Source: Ktedonobacter sp.
GTDB taxonomy: Bacteria > Chloroflexota > Ktedonobacteria > Ktedonobacterales > Ktedonobacteraceae
Reading direction: 5' to 3'
NCBI GenBank assembly: GCA_003450555.1
Contig: DMFQ01000265.1
Coordinates: 5,587-11,450, forward strand
Length of the DNA: 5,864 nt
Positions within the stretch are counted from its first letter, which is position 1, and every line of letters begins with the position of its first letter. A program made the position numbers and the translations under genes. This document shows positions 1 through 5,775 of the stretch, piece after piece. The notes beneath the pieces were generated by a model that saw nothing but the letters and a program-made list of their open reading frames with translations, searched no databases and was not told the DNA's origin.

Positions 1-2711
1 TGCAAAAGCGAGATTGAGGCGCGTTCATACTCGCGCACTACCTCTTCCGCACGTTCTAACAGGTCGTCCTCTAGCTCAAAATCATCAGAGACATGTTCCT
101 TGATTTCCCAGCCCGGTTCTACTTGCTGGGGTTGCGCAGTTGCTGCTGGCCGTCCGACATTTCCGGCATTGTGCGCTGCATTGATATGTTCTACAGCCTG
201 CATGCGCCAGTAGGCTACCAGTTTTTCGGCCTCGTCATCGGCCAGGAATGAACCTTGAATACGCTCTGGCCGACCGGCATCCGCCGGTAGGTAGAGCATA
301 TCGCCCTTACCGAGGAGGCGCTCGGCACCACCCATGTCTATGATGGTGCGCGAATCAACTGCTGAACTGACCATAAATGAGATACGCGTGGGGATATTCG
401 CCTTGATCAGGCCCGTGATGACATCGACTGAAGGACGCTGAGTAGCGACCACCAGGTGTATACCAGTTGCACGCGCCAGTTGCGCCAGGCGGCAAATCAT
501 GCCTTCTACCTCTTCAGGCGCTGCCATCATCAAGTCGGCCAGTTCATCGATAATGATGACTATGGCGGGAAGGCTCTTCAACGAGAGATCGCCGCGCGCA
601 ATCTTTTCCGCACGGAGTTTGCGATAGCCGTCAAGGTTGCGTACACCCAATTGAGAGAATTGGCGATAGCGTTTCTCCATTTCGGAGATGGCATTTCTGA
701 GTAGAGGCACGACGCGCTCAACCTCAGTCACCACAGGAAACAGCAAGTGTGGAATGCCGCTGTACATGTTCAATTCGACCATCTTGGGGTCGACCATCAA
801 CAGGCGCACATCTTCTGGGCCTGCCTGTGTCAGGATACTCGCAATGATGGTGTTAATGCAAACCGACTTGCCGGCGCCTGTGGCTCCCGCTATTAATAGG
901 TGAGGCATGCGAGCAAGGTCACCAACGCGCACAGCACCTGCGACATCTTTGCCGAGGGCAATCGTCAGTTTGGACTTTACCTTTGCCGCCTGGTACTCTT
1001 TACTTTCCAGGACTTCACGCAGCGTGACGAGGCGGCTATTCTTGTTAGGAATCTCAACGCCGATATATGGGCGTCCTGGAACAGGCGCTTCCATACGGAT
1101 GGTTTTGGCCTCCAGCACCAGGGCAAGGTCATTTTGGAGCGCCATGACACGGCTCACCCGTGTACGAGACTCATAGACGATATTGCCGCCCGCGTCTTTG
1201 ACAGGGACATACTTGCCCTGCGCATCCTGTTTCAATTCGGGTTTCCCAGTTGGACGGATACCAAAGCGAATCACCGTTGGCCCAATACTAATATCTTCCT
1301 GCTTCACCTCGGCATCGACACGGAAACTGCGGAGAGTATCCTGGATGGTCTTTGCCAGCGTGGAAGTATCGTCGCCCAGCATCTGCATTTTGACTTCTAC
1401 AGGGTTATTGAGCAATGCTGTATCAGGGAGCTTCCACGATGACTCATTTTCGGCATCTCCCCCTGGATTGTACACTCTGGATTGGTTCTTCTGTAGAGGA
1501 TTGGGGGCCAGTGGTTCCAGTGTGGGAAACTTTTTCTCACCATTCCTGCCAGCGGCCTTTTCTGCCTTGTTAAAAGGCAATGGCTGCTGGTTCACCCCTT
1601 GTATAGCATCGCTGTGCTCCGCGAGATCGAGTGGAGGCGCAGGGCGCGGTCCACGTGGAATACGGCTGATCTGCTGCTTATGGATGTTGATATCATTGAG
1701 CGGGTCATCTTCGTCGCCAAAGTCTGCTTCAAATTCAATGATACCTTCGTCATCTTCCTCTTCTTCACCGGCAGCAGACGCGGAAGTTAGTCGGCTATCC
1801 TGGGGTGGAGACGCTCCTGGTGCACTGCTATAACGGCTGAAGCGCGGACGCTGGCCTAAAAATGGTGATGGCCCGGAGGCATTATTGGCGGGAACTTTCT
1901 TTTGCACAGAATTTGTTATGCTGCTAAAGGCATGGGCAACGTACAGGACATGTCCCAGTGTAATCTGGAAAGTTATGATGGTAACAATACCGAACAGGCC
2001 GATCAGCAAGATATGGCCAGCCAGGGGAGGCCAGCCTAAGAGCGGACGAACGAGTAAGGAAGCAAGAACTCCACCAGTTTTAGGTCCCAAAAGTAAACGG
2101 CTTTCGACGAGGAGAAGCAGCCAGAGGATCACCAGTCCGATCACTGTCGTCCAACGAATGATTTTTTTATTACGTATACCTTCGATCAAATGAGCCAGTG
2201 CGAAAGCGATGAGTCCAAGCGAGAGGAGGTAGGCTGACCAACCGAATAAGGCTGTAAAAGCTCCGTAAAATGCAGAGAAGAGTGGGACGGTACGAAATAC
2301 TGTGAGAGCTGCAAATAGGAAGAGCGCCAGCACAAACAATACGATCCCGAGCAAGCGCTGCTGATGATGTGGCTGCATATTGCCCCAGGCATTGCGCGCT
2401 TTAGCGATAACTCGTGAGTCTGCTGTTCCTTTGGAGGGAGGTGAAGAGACATTGGCAGGTCGATTTGCACGCGGTGATGACTTTTTTCTCGCCCTCTGTT
2501 TATTGCCCTGTGCGCGTTTTTGAGATGACTGTTCGTGGCGATGAACTTCTTGTTTGTTGTTGGTTTGCTGTCCGCTACGAGCGCTATGAGTACTTGGAGA
2601 CCCCATGCTGCCCACGACATTACTGACACGAGAAGAACTCTGTGCTACATGTGCTGCGCCCTGGCGTTCATGCTGTCTACTGGATTTCTTGCTCTGACCA
2701 CTGCCTGCCAT
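1..2711 (-). CDS. ftsK: FtsK/SpoIIIE family DNA translocase, 3' end cut by the window
   Basis: This is a membrane-anchored, ATP-driven double-stranded DNA pump that moves chromosome ends through the closing division septum. The frame is open for 903 codons from ATG at 2711. A basic, Ser/Gln-rich cytoplasmic N-terminus (about 1-115) precedes four hydrophobic segments (about 120-139, 152-176, 188-208, 230-252). A linker follows with an acidic run at 316-336, then the alpha domain (about 430-590). The RecA-like beta domain has Walker A GATGAGKS at 609-616 (bases 864-887), Walker B ending IIIDELADL with D722 and E723, and TQRP at 757-760. The typical RISFMVSSAVDSRTI and GAERLLGKGDMLYLP stretches follow. 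The last residues (about 882-903, LLERAEEVVREYERASISLL) match the start of the DNA-reading gamma winged helix; the rest and the stop lie outside. Start choice rests on a strong AAAGGAGGG seven bases upstream. The family assignment is secure; whether the role is vegetative division or sporulation cannot be told from sequence. Confidence 0.95.
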   Translation of the reverse strand, partial: MAGSGQSKKSSRQHERQGAAHVAQSSSRVSNVVGSMGSPSTHSARSGQQTNNKQEVHRHEQSSQKRAQGNKQRARKKSSPRANRPANVSSPPSKGTADSRVIAKARNAWGNMQPHHQQRLLGIVLFVLALFLFAALTVFRTVPLFSAFYGAFTALFGWSAYLLSLGLIAFALAHLIEGIRNKKIIRWTTVIGLVILWLLLLVESRLLLGPKTGGVLASLLVRPLLGWPPLAGHILLIGLFGIVTIITFQITLGHVLYVAHAFSSITNSVQKKVPANNASGPSPFLGQRPRFSRYSSAPGASPPQDSRLTSASAAGEEEEDDEGIIEFEADFGDEDDPLNDINIHKQQISRIPRGPRPAPPLDLAEHSDAIQGVNQQPLPFNKAEKAAGRNGEKKFPTLEPLAPNPLQKNQSRVYNPGGDAENESSWKLPDTALLNNPVEVKMQMLGDDTSTLAKTIQDTLRSFRVDAEVKQEDISIGPTVIRFGIRPTGKPELKQDAQGKYVPVKDAGGNIVYESRTRVSRVMALQNDLALVLEAKTIRMEAPVPGRPYIGVEIPNKNSRLVTLREVLESKEYQAAKVKSKLTIALGKDVAGAVRVGDLARMPHLLIAGATGAGKSVCINTIIASILTQAGPEDVRLLMVDPKMVELNMYSGIPHLLFPVVTEVERVVPLLRNAISEMEKRYRQFSQLGVRNLDGYRKLRAEKIARGDLSLKSLPAIVIIIDELADLMMAAPEEVEGMICRLAQLARATGIHLVVATQRPSVDVITGLIKANIPTRISFMVSSAVDSRTIIDMGGAERLLGKGDMLYLPADAGRPERIQGSFLADDEAEKLVAYWRMQAVEHINAAHNAGNVGRPAATAQPQQVEPGWEIKEHVSDDFELEDDLLERAEEVVREYERASISLL

Positions 2712-2718
2712 GCTGATT

Positions 2719-2727
2719 CCCTCCTTT
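2719..2727 (-). promoter_or_regulatory. ftsK ribosome binding site
   Basis: AAAGGAGGG on the minus strand lies seven bases before the ATG at 2711-2709. It is nearly a full complement of the 16S rRNA tail and fixes the ftsK start. Confidence 0.85.
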
Positions 2728-2750
2728 TTAGAGACTTCAGAGACACCAGT

Positions 2751-2779
2751 ATCATAGCGCATATGTTCCAGAGAAGCAA
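2751..2779 (-). promoter_or_regulatory. Candidate sigma-70-type promoter of ftsK
   Basis: Minus strand TTGCTT (2779-2774), a 17-base spacer, then TATGAT (2756-2751). The -10 matches five of six consensus bases, the -35 three of six, and the spacing is ideal. Transcription would begin near 2745, giving a leader of roughly 34 bases. It lies downstream of the 22-bp stem-loop, so ftsK could be transcribed independently of rnj. Assigned by eye. Confidence 0.5.
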
Positions 2780-2793
2780 TAGGCTCAAGGATG

Positions 2794-2850
2794 TTGTGAG
2801 CGGGTACGGGTTTCGCAAACTGTGTCTACGAAACCCGTACCCGCTCACAA
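2794..2850 (-). repeat. Perfect 22-bp inverted repeat (stem-loop) between rnj and ftsK
   Basis: Bases 2794-2815 are the exact reverse complement of 2829-2850, with a 13-base loop (2816-2828). The stem is GC-rich near its middle, with GCGGGTACGGG in the left arm. It begins six bases after the rnj stop codon. As RNA from either strand it would be a very stable hairpin, but no U-run follows on either side, so it is not a canonical intrinsic terminator. It could be a terminator of unusual type, a 3' end that blocks exonucleases and protects rnj mRNA, or a copy of a dispersed palindromic repeat. Confidence 0.9.
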
Positions 2851-2856
2851 GCAAGC

Positions 2857-4518
2857 TTATACTTCCATGACGACGGGCAGGATCATTGGGCGGCGATGTG
2901 TTTTCTCATAGAGAAACTCGCTGAGCGTATGCTTGATTTTGTCTTTGACAAAAGACCAGTCTGAAGCATGGCCATTCAAGCCGATGAAGGATTCCAGGAC
3001 GCGCTCACGCGCACTTTGCAGCAATTCTTCGGAGTCGCGCATATAGACAAACCCGCGCGAGACTATATCAGGGCCGGCTAATGGTTGCCCCGTCTCTTTG
3101 TCAACCGTGAGTATCATCAGCAAGATACCGTCTTGTGCCAGGACCTGGCGGTCACGCAAGACGATCTGTCCTACATCACCAACGCCAAGGCCGTCTACAA
3201 AAACGTTACCGCAGGCAGCATGATCCTTTACACGAATAGCATCAGAGGTAACCTCAATAATATCACCATCTTCAGCTACGACGATACGATCCGCCGCTAT
3301 ATCCATCGAATGTGCCAACTTCGCATGAAGAACGAGTTGGCGATATTCGCCGTGAACTGGCATGAAGAACTGGGGCCGGATCAGGGCCAGCATGAGCTTC
3401 AACTCTTCCTGGGCGCCATGGCCTGAAACATGGACATTGGAGATGGCCTGGTAGAAGACATCAGCTCCCTGGCGAAACAGGTTATTTATGGTACGATTGA
3501 CCATTTTTTCATTGCCTGGCACAGGAGTCGCTGAGAGGATCACGGTATCATTGGGCTGGATACGAACCAGGCGATGATCCTGGTTGGCAATGCGGGTCAG
3601 TGCCGACGTAGGTTCTCCCTGGCTGCCAGTACAGATAATGACTACCCTCTCTGGCGGGAACTTGTTGATATCTTCAGCACGAATAAGCGTACTCTTGGGT
3701 ATGTTCAAGTAGCCAAGCTCCACAGCCATCTGAACGTTGTTGACCATACTGCGTCCCACCAGGGCGACCTGGCGTTCGTAGCGAACGGCGGTATCGACTA
3801 CCTGTTGCACCCGTGAAAGGAGCGACGCAAAGGTAGCAATGAGGATACGTCCAGAAGCATTGGCAAAGATCTTGTCGAGCGAGTCATTGATAACGCGTTC
3901 AGATGGAGTGTATCCTGGCGATTCGACACGCGTACTATCACCCATCATGAGCAGTACGCCTTCGTTGCCGATACGGCCAAGAGTACCAAGGTCAGCGGGT
4001 TTTCCATCGACAGGAGTGTGATCAAACTTGTAATCGCCCGTGTGTACGATTGTGCCTAATGGAGTATGAATGACAATCCCTACCGCATCGGGAATACTGT
4101 GATTCACACGGAAAAATTCAACAAGGCACTCTCCCAGCGCCACCTGGTCACCTGGGGTAATCACGTTGACAGTAGCTTTTTCAAGGAGCTTATGCTCTTT
4201 TAGCTTTACATTAATCAAACCATGGGTGAGACGAGTCGCGAAGATGGGAGGGAAACCAAGCATGGGTAAAACGTAAGGAATAGCTCCGACATGGTCTTCG
4301 TGGCCATGGGTAATGAGGATACCGCGTATACGGTCTTTCTTGTCGTTGAGGTAACTCGTATCGGGGATAACCAGGTCCACGCCAAACATTTCATCATCGG
4401 GGAACATGACCCCGGCGTCAATAATGATGATGTCGTTCCCATATTCGACGACCATCATGTTCTTTCCGACTTCCCCTAGCCCTCCTAGAGGAACAAGTCG
4501 AACTTTTTCTGTTGTCAA
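2857..4518 (-). CDS. rnj: Ribonuclease J (metallo-beta-lactamase/beta-CASP endo- and 5'-3' exoribonuclease)
   Basis: RNase J is a cytoplasmic zinc enzyme that cuts RNA internally and degrades it 5' to 3', acting in mRNA decay and rRNA maturation. The 553-residue length is typical. Metal-site motifs are intact: HGHEDH at 71-76, H140, D162 in HTGDYKFD, and H389 in MPVHGEYRQ. The beta-CASP domain (about 200-370) ends with HVSGHG at 363-368, and a C-terminal domain of about 100 residues (about 450-553) includes SRGFVYMRDSEELL. The start is TTG at 4518-4516: the conserved KVRLVPLGGLGEVGKN stretch begins at residue 5, the next in-frame ATG (residue 21) would delete it, and a GGAGG lies 11 bases upstream. 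S235 in FASLLSRVQQ replaces the His that I recall in many RNase J proteins. A 5S gene lies upstream and ftsK downstream on the same strand. Whether it is J1-like or the only RNase J cannot be told here. Confidence 0.96.
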   Translation of the reverse strand: MTTEKVRLVPLGGLGEVGKNMMVVEYGNDIIIIDAGVMFPDDEMFGVDLVIPDTSYLNDKKDRIRGILITHGHEDHVGAIPYVLPMLGFPPIFATRLTHGLINVKLKEHKLLEKATVNVITPGDQVALGECLVEFFRVNHSIPDAVGIVIHTPLGTIVHTGDYKFDHTPVDGKPADLGTLGRIGNEGVLLMMGDSTRVESPGYTPSERVINDSLDKIFANASGRILIATFASLLSRVQQVVDTAVRYERQVALVGRSMVNNVQMAVELGYLNIPKSTLIRAEDINKFPPERVVIICTGSQGEPTSALTRIANQDHRLVRIQPNDTVILSATPVPGNEKMVNRTINNLFRQGADVFYQAISNVHVSGHGAQEELKLMLALIRPQFFMPVHGEYRQLVLHAKLAHSMDIAADRIVVAEDGDIIEVTSDAIRVKDHAACGNVFVDGLGVGDVGQIVLRDRQVLAQDGILLMILTVDKETGQPLAGPDIVSRGFVYMRDSEELLQSARERVLESFIGLNGHASDWSFVKDKIKHTLSEFLYEKTHRRPMILPVVMEV

Positions 4519-4527
4519 GGTAATAAA

Positions 4528-4537
4528 GACCTCCTAA
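4528..4537 (-). promoter_or_regulatory. rnj ribosome binding site supporting a TTG start
   Basis: Minus-strand TTAGGAGGTC lies 10-11 bases before TTG at 4518. It is a strong site with slightly long spacing. No ATG or GTG lies between it and the TTG, which decides the start. A 6-bp hairpin (4538-4555) directly abuts it on the upstream side. Confidence 0.75.
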
Positions 4538-4555
4538 CTACACCGAAATGTGTAG
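4538..4555 (-). repeat. Inverted repeat (hairpin) abutting the rnj Shine-Dalgarno site
   Basis: CTACAC and GTGTAG form perfect 6-bp arms around a six-base loop. In rnj mRNA the hairpin ends at the first bases of the Shine-Dalgarno region, so it could affect ribosome access. A 6-bp repeat can occur by chance; its position is what makes it notable. Confidence 0.55.
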
Positions 4556-4565
4556 CCGTTTGGGA

Positions 4566-4583
4566 CATGAGACATGTCTCATG
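4566..4583. repeat. Perfect 18-bp palindrome in the rnj leader
   Basis: CATGAGACATGTCTCATG equals its own reverse complement across all 18 bases. It sits 48 bases upstream of the rnj start codon, between the candidate promoter and the ribosome binding site. As DNA it is a good candidate operator for a dimeric regulator; as RNA it would fold into a 7-bp stem with a CATG tetraloop. No regulator is identifiable from the window. Confidence 0.9.
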
Positions 4584-4618
4584 CCTCTACTCTGTGTTTT
4601 TCTGTTTTATATATCTCT

Positions 4619-4641
4619 ACTTCTGTCTTCACTACAGAAGT
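4619..4641. repeat. 8-bp inverted repeat with 7-base spacer in the rnj leader
   Basis: ACTTCTGT (4619-4626) and ACAGAAGT (4634-4641) are perfect inverted copies around CTTCACT. No U-run follows on either strand, so it does not look like a terminator. It may be an operator or a leader hairpin; function unknown. Confidence 0.7.
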
Positions 4642-4678
4642 TAAAGCCAAATCGATTAAAATCTATTATGCCATTAAA

Positions 4679-4707
4679 AGTGTACCATATGGGTACATAA
4701 AAGGCAA
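4679..4707 (-). promoter_or_regulatory. Candidate promoter of rnj with a palindrome in its spacer
   Basis: Minus-strand TTGCCT (4707-4702), a 17-base spacer, then TACACT (4684-4679), with a TGG just before the -10 (extended -10 type). Each hexamer matches four of six consensus bases. Start would be near 4672, giving a leader of about 155 bases. The spacer is almost filled by the near-palindrome TGTACCCATATGGTACA (minus strand, 4697-4681), which also overlaps the -10, a placement typical of an operator. A second possible extended -10, TGGCATAAT, lies at 4673-4665 without a good -35. Confidence 0.4.
4681..4697. repeat. Near-palindrome overlapping the candidate rnj promoter
   Basis: TGTACC (4681-4686) and GGTACA (4692-4697) are perfect inverted arms around ATATG; without one extra G it would be a perfect 16-bp palindrome centred on CCATATGG. 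It lies between the candidate -35 and -10 boxes. Confidence 0.65.
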
Positions 4708-4722
4708 GCGGGGTAATCAGCA

Positions 4723-4747
4723 CATCACGTCAGTAAGCACGTTGATG
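4723..4747. repeat. Bulged inverted repeat between the 5S terminator and the rnj promoter
   Basis: CATCACGT (4723-4730) pairs with ACGTTGATG (4739-4747) with a single bulged base and an eight-base loop. It follows the 5S terminator on the minus strand but has no U-run. It may be a back-up 3' structure or chance. Confidence 0.4.
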
Positions 4748-4754
4748 GCAATAG

Positions 4755-4775
4755 AAAAACCGCCTATGTGGGCGG
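4755..4775 (-). terminator. Intrinsic terminator of the 5S rRNA gene
   Basis: On the minus strand CCGCC (4775-4771), a six-base loop, GGCGG (4764-4760) and then five T (4759-4755). A GC-only stem followed by a T-run, starting about five bases after the mature 5S 3' end, is a standard Rho-independent terminator. It separates 5S from rnj. Confidence 0.8.
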
Positions 4776-4779
4776 GTGA

Positions 4780-4895
4780 AACGGCGATGTCCTAGTTTCC
4801 CATAGGGCTGCCCCTACAGTATCATCGGAGCTGAAGAGCTTAACGACCGTGTTCGGGATGGGAACGGGTGGACCCTCTTCGCTGTAATCACCGGT
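4780..4895 (-). rRNA. rrf: 5S ribosomal RNA, stand-alone gene
   Basis: The minus strand holds the canonical 5S signatures in order: a terminal helix CGGTGAT (4893-4887) pairing with ATCGCCG (4788-4782); the loop B/C stretch CCACCCGTTCCCATCCCGAA; CACGG then GTTAAGC; GGGGCAGCCC in helix IV; and loop E-side GGGAAACTAGGACATCGCC. Length is about 115, as expected; exact ends are uncertain by a few bases. 5S RNA is part of the large ribosomal subunit. Only 109 bases separate its 5' end from a divergent protein gene, so no 23S gene precedes it: it is not the tail of an rrn operon here. It has its own promoter and terminator. It could be the sole detached 5S or an extra copy; other rRNA genes are outside the window. 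Confidence 0.95.
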
Positions 4896-4902
4896 TCACC
4901 TG

Positions 4903-4917
4903 CACATACAGGCGGTT
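4903..4917 (-). repeat. 5S leader arm complementary to the 5S trailer
   Basis: The leader RNA at 4917-4903 can pair with the trailer at 4770-4758: the two arms are inverted copies across 13 bases apart from a two-base insertion (CACATA-GGCGGTT against CACATACAGGCGGTT). A further GGTGAA (4900-4895) pairs with TTCACC (4780-4775) next to the mature terminal helix. Together they would extend the 5S terminal helix, as processing stems do in rRNA precursors. The leader can instead fold locally through CGCCTG and CAGGTG (within 4898-4914). Confidence 0.7.
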
Positions 4918-4920
4918 CTC

Positions 4921-4949
4921 TTGACATGATGTATATTACTACATATGTG
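4921..4949 (+). promoter_or_regulatory. Possible promoter of the TSUP permease, facing the 5S promoter
   Basis: Plus-strand TTGACA (4921-4926, perfect), 17 bases, then TATGTG (4944-4949, only three of six). The weak -10 makes this tentative, but it is the best candidate upstream of the gene at 5005 and almost fully overlaps the 5S promoter on the other strand. A partial palindrome, ATGTA-N6-TACAT (4929-4944), lies between the boxes. Confidence 0.35.
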
Positions 4950-4961
4950 AAGGGTTGTCAA
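4933..4961 (-). promoter_or_regulatory. Promoter of the 5S rRNA gene
   Basis: Minus-strand TTGACA (4961-4956, perfect consensus), a 17-base spacer, and TAATAT (4938-4933, four of six). Predicted start near 4926 gives a leader of about 30 bases before mature 5S. A perfect -35 with ideal spacing fits a strongly expressed stable RNA. Confidence 0.65.
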
Positions 4962-4986
4962 TACTCAATTTTCCGTCTAAGAATAT

Positions 4987-4992
4987 AAGGAG
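4987..4992 (+). promoter_or_regulatory. Ribosome binding site of the TSUP permease
   Basis: AAGGAG lies 12 bases before ATG at 5005, separated by a T-rich stretch. The spacing is a little long but no other start codon is better placed. Confidence 0.6.
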
Positions 4993-5004
4993 CTTTTTTC
5001 TTAC

Positions 5005-5775
5005 ATGACATTTTTACAAGGGTTTATTCTCTTTTGCGCGGCAATACTTGGTGGTACGCTCAATTCAGTGGCGGGCGGAGGAAGTTTTATCACGCTTCCT
5101 TCCCTGATATTCGTTGGAATCCCTCCTATCAATGCCAATGCTACCAGCACTGTAGCTATCTGGCCTGGCTCTGTGGCGGGCATGGGAGCCTACCGAAAGG
5201 AACTGGCCAAGCAGAGGCGTTTGGTGGTCATCCTGCTCAGCATCACAAGCCTGATTGGAGGTGTACTTGGCGCAGAACTATTATTGAGCACATCACAAGC
5301 AACTTTCGTGAAGCTCTTGCCCTATCTTCTTTTGATAGCAACGGTGCTTTTTGCTTTGAGTGGTCCCATTACAGCACGGATGCATAGAAAAACAACATTG
5401 CAAAATCGCCTGCCCTGGCTCACGCTGGCTGGAATCTCGGTATTACAACTGATCATTGCGATTTACGGAGGGTATTTCGGTGGGGGGATTGGTATTCTCA
5501 TGCTCGCGTCGTTGGGACTGATGGGTATGGAAAATATTCACGAAATGAACGCAATGAAAACGCTGCTGGCAACGCTTATCAATGGGGTCGCTGTTATCAT
5601 TTTCATCCTGAGAGGTGTAGTGGCATGGCCACAAACGATTGTGATGGTGGTCGGGGCGATCATTGGAGGGTACGCGGGGGCTTATTATGCACGCAAGATC
5701 GATCAACGCTGGATACGCGGTTTTGTGATTTTGGTTGGCGTTGGTATGACGATTTATTTTTTTGTTAGGGGGTAG
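5005..5775 (+). CDS. TSUP (TauE/SafE, formerly DUF81) family membrane permease
   Basis: A 256-residue, almost wholly hydrophobic protein with about eight predicted membrane segments (roughly 4-25, 44-61, 72-93, 103-120, 137-157, 160-175 with 185-204, 209-229, 236-254). The family's duplicated signature is visible: GGTLNSVAGGGSFITLPSL at 16-34 and YGGYFGGGIGILMLASLG at 154-171, at the start of the two halves; NANATSTVAIWPGSVAG at 43-59 and the matching MNAMKTLLATLINGVAV at 181-197 are also typical. A basic loop (RKELAKQRR, 64-72) fits a cytoplasmic face. Known members move sulfite, sulfonates or related organic anions across the cytoplasmic membrane; the substrate here cannot be told, since no sulfur-metabolism gene is nearby. 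Length is usual for the family and the frame is intact. It is divergent from 5S and appears to be transcribed alone within the window. Confidence 0.9.
   Translation: MTFLQGFILFCAAILGGTLNSVAGGGSFITLPSLIFVGIPPINANATSTVAIWPGSVAGMGAYRKELAKQRRLVVILLSITSLIGGVLGAELLLSTSQATFVKLLPYLLLIATVLFALSGPITARMHRKTTLQNRLPWLTLAGISVLQLIIAIYGGYFGGGIGILMLASLGLMGMENIHEMNAMKTLLATLINGVAVIIFILRGVVAWPQTIVMVVGAIIGGYAGAYYARKIDQRWIRGFVILVGVGMTIYFFVRG

Noticed and set aside
900..1833. Long plus-strand open frames (900-1442 and 1183-1833)
   Set aside because: They lie antisense to the alpha domain and linker of ftsK, whose minus-strand frame is intact and recognisable; their products show no family features and they have no ribosome binding site.
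2186..2629. 147-codon minus-strand frame within the ftsK N-terminal region
   Set aside because: It overlaps in another frame the ftsK membrane segments and N-terminus, which have the correct start, Shine-Dalgarno and hydrophobic pattern. The product is low-complexity and unrecognised.
2794..2850. Reading the 22-bp stem-loop as a standard Rho-independent terminator
   Set aside because: Neither strand has a T-run after the stem, so it was listed as a repeat of unknown role.
2535..2870. Open frames across the rnj-ftsK gap (plus 2535-2870, minus 2645-2854)
   Set aside because: They read through the 22-bp inverted repeat, which gives both the same peptide-like ending; they overlap the ftsK start and promoter and have no plausible start signals.
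3085..4021. Plus-strand open frames inside rnj
   Set aside because: All are antisense shadows of a well-conserved RNase J frame.
4574..4795. 73-codon plus-strand frame
   Set aside because: It spans the rnj leader, promoter candidates, 5S terminator and the 5S 3' end; a real gene here is very unlikely and there is no ribosome binding site.
4921..5004. 23S rRNA 3' end upstream of 5S
   Set aside because: No 23S-like sequence is visible between the 5S gene and the permease start; the region holds promoter elements instead.
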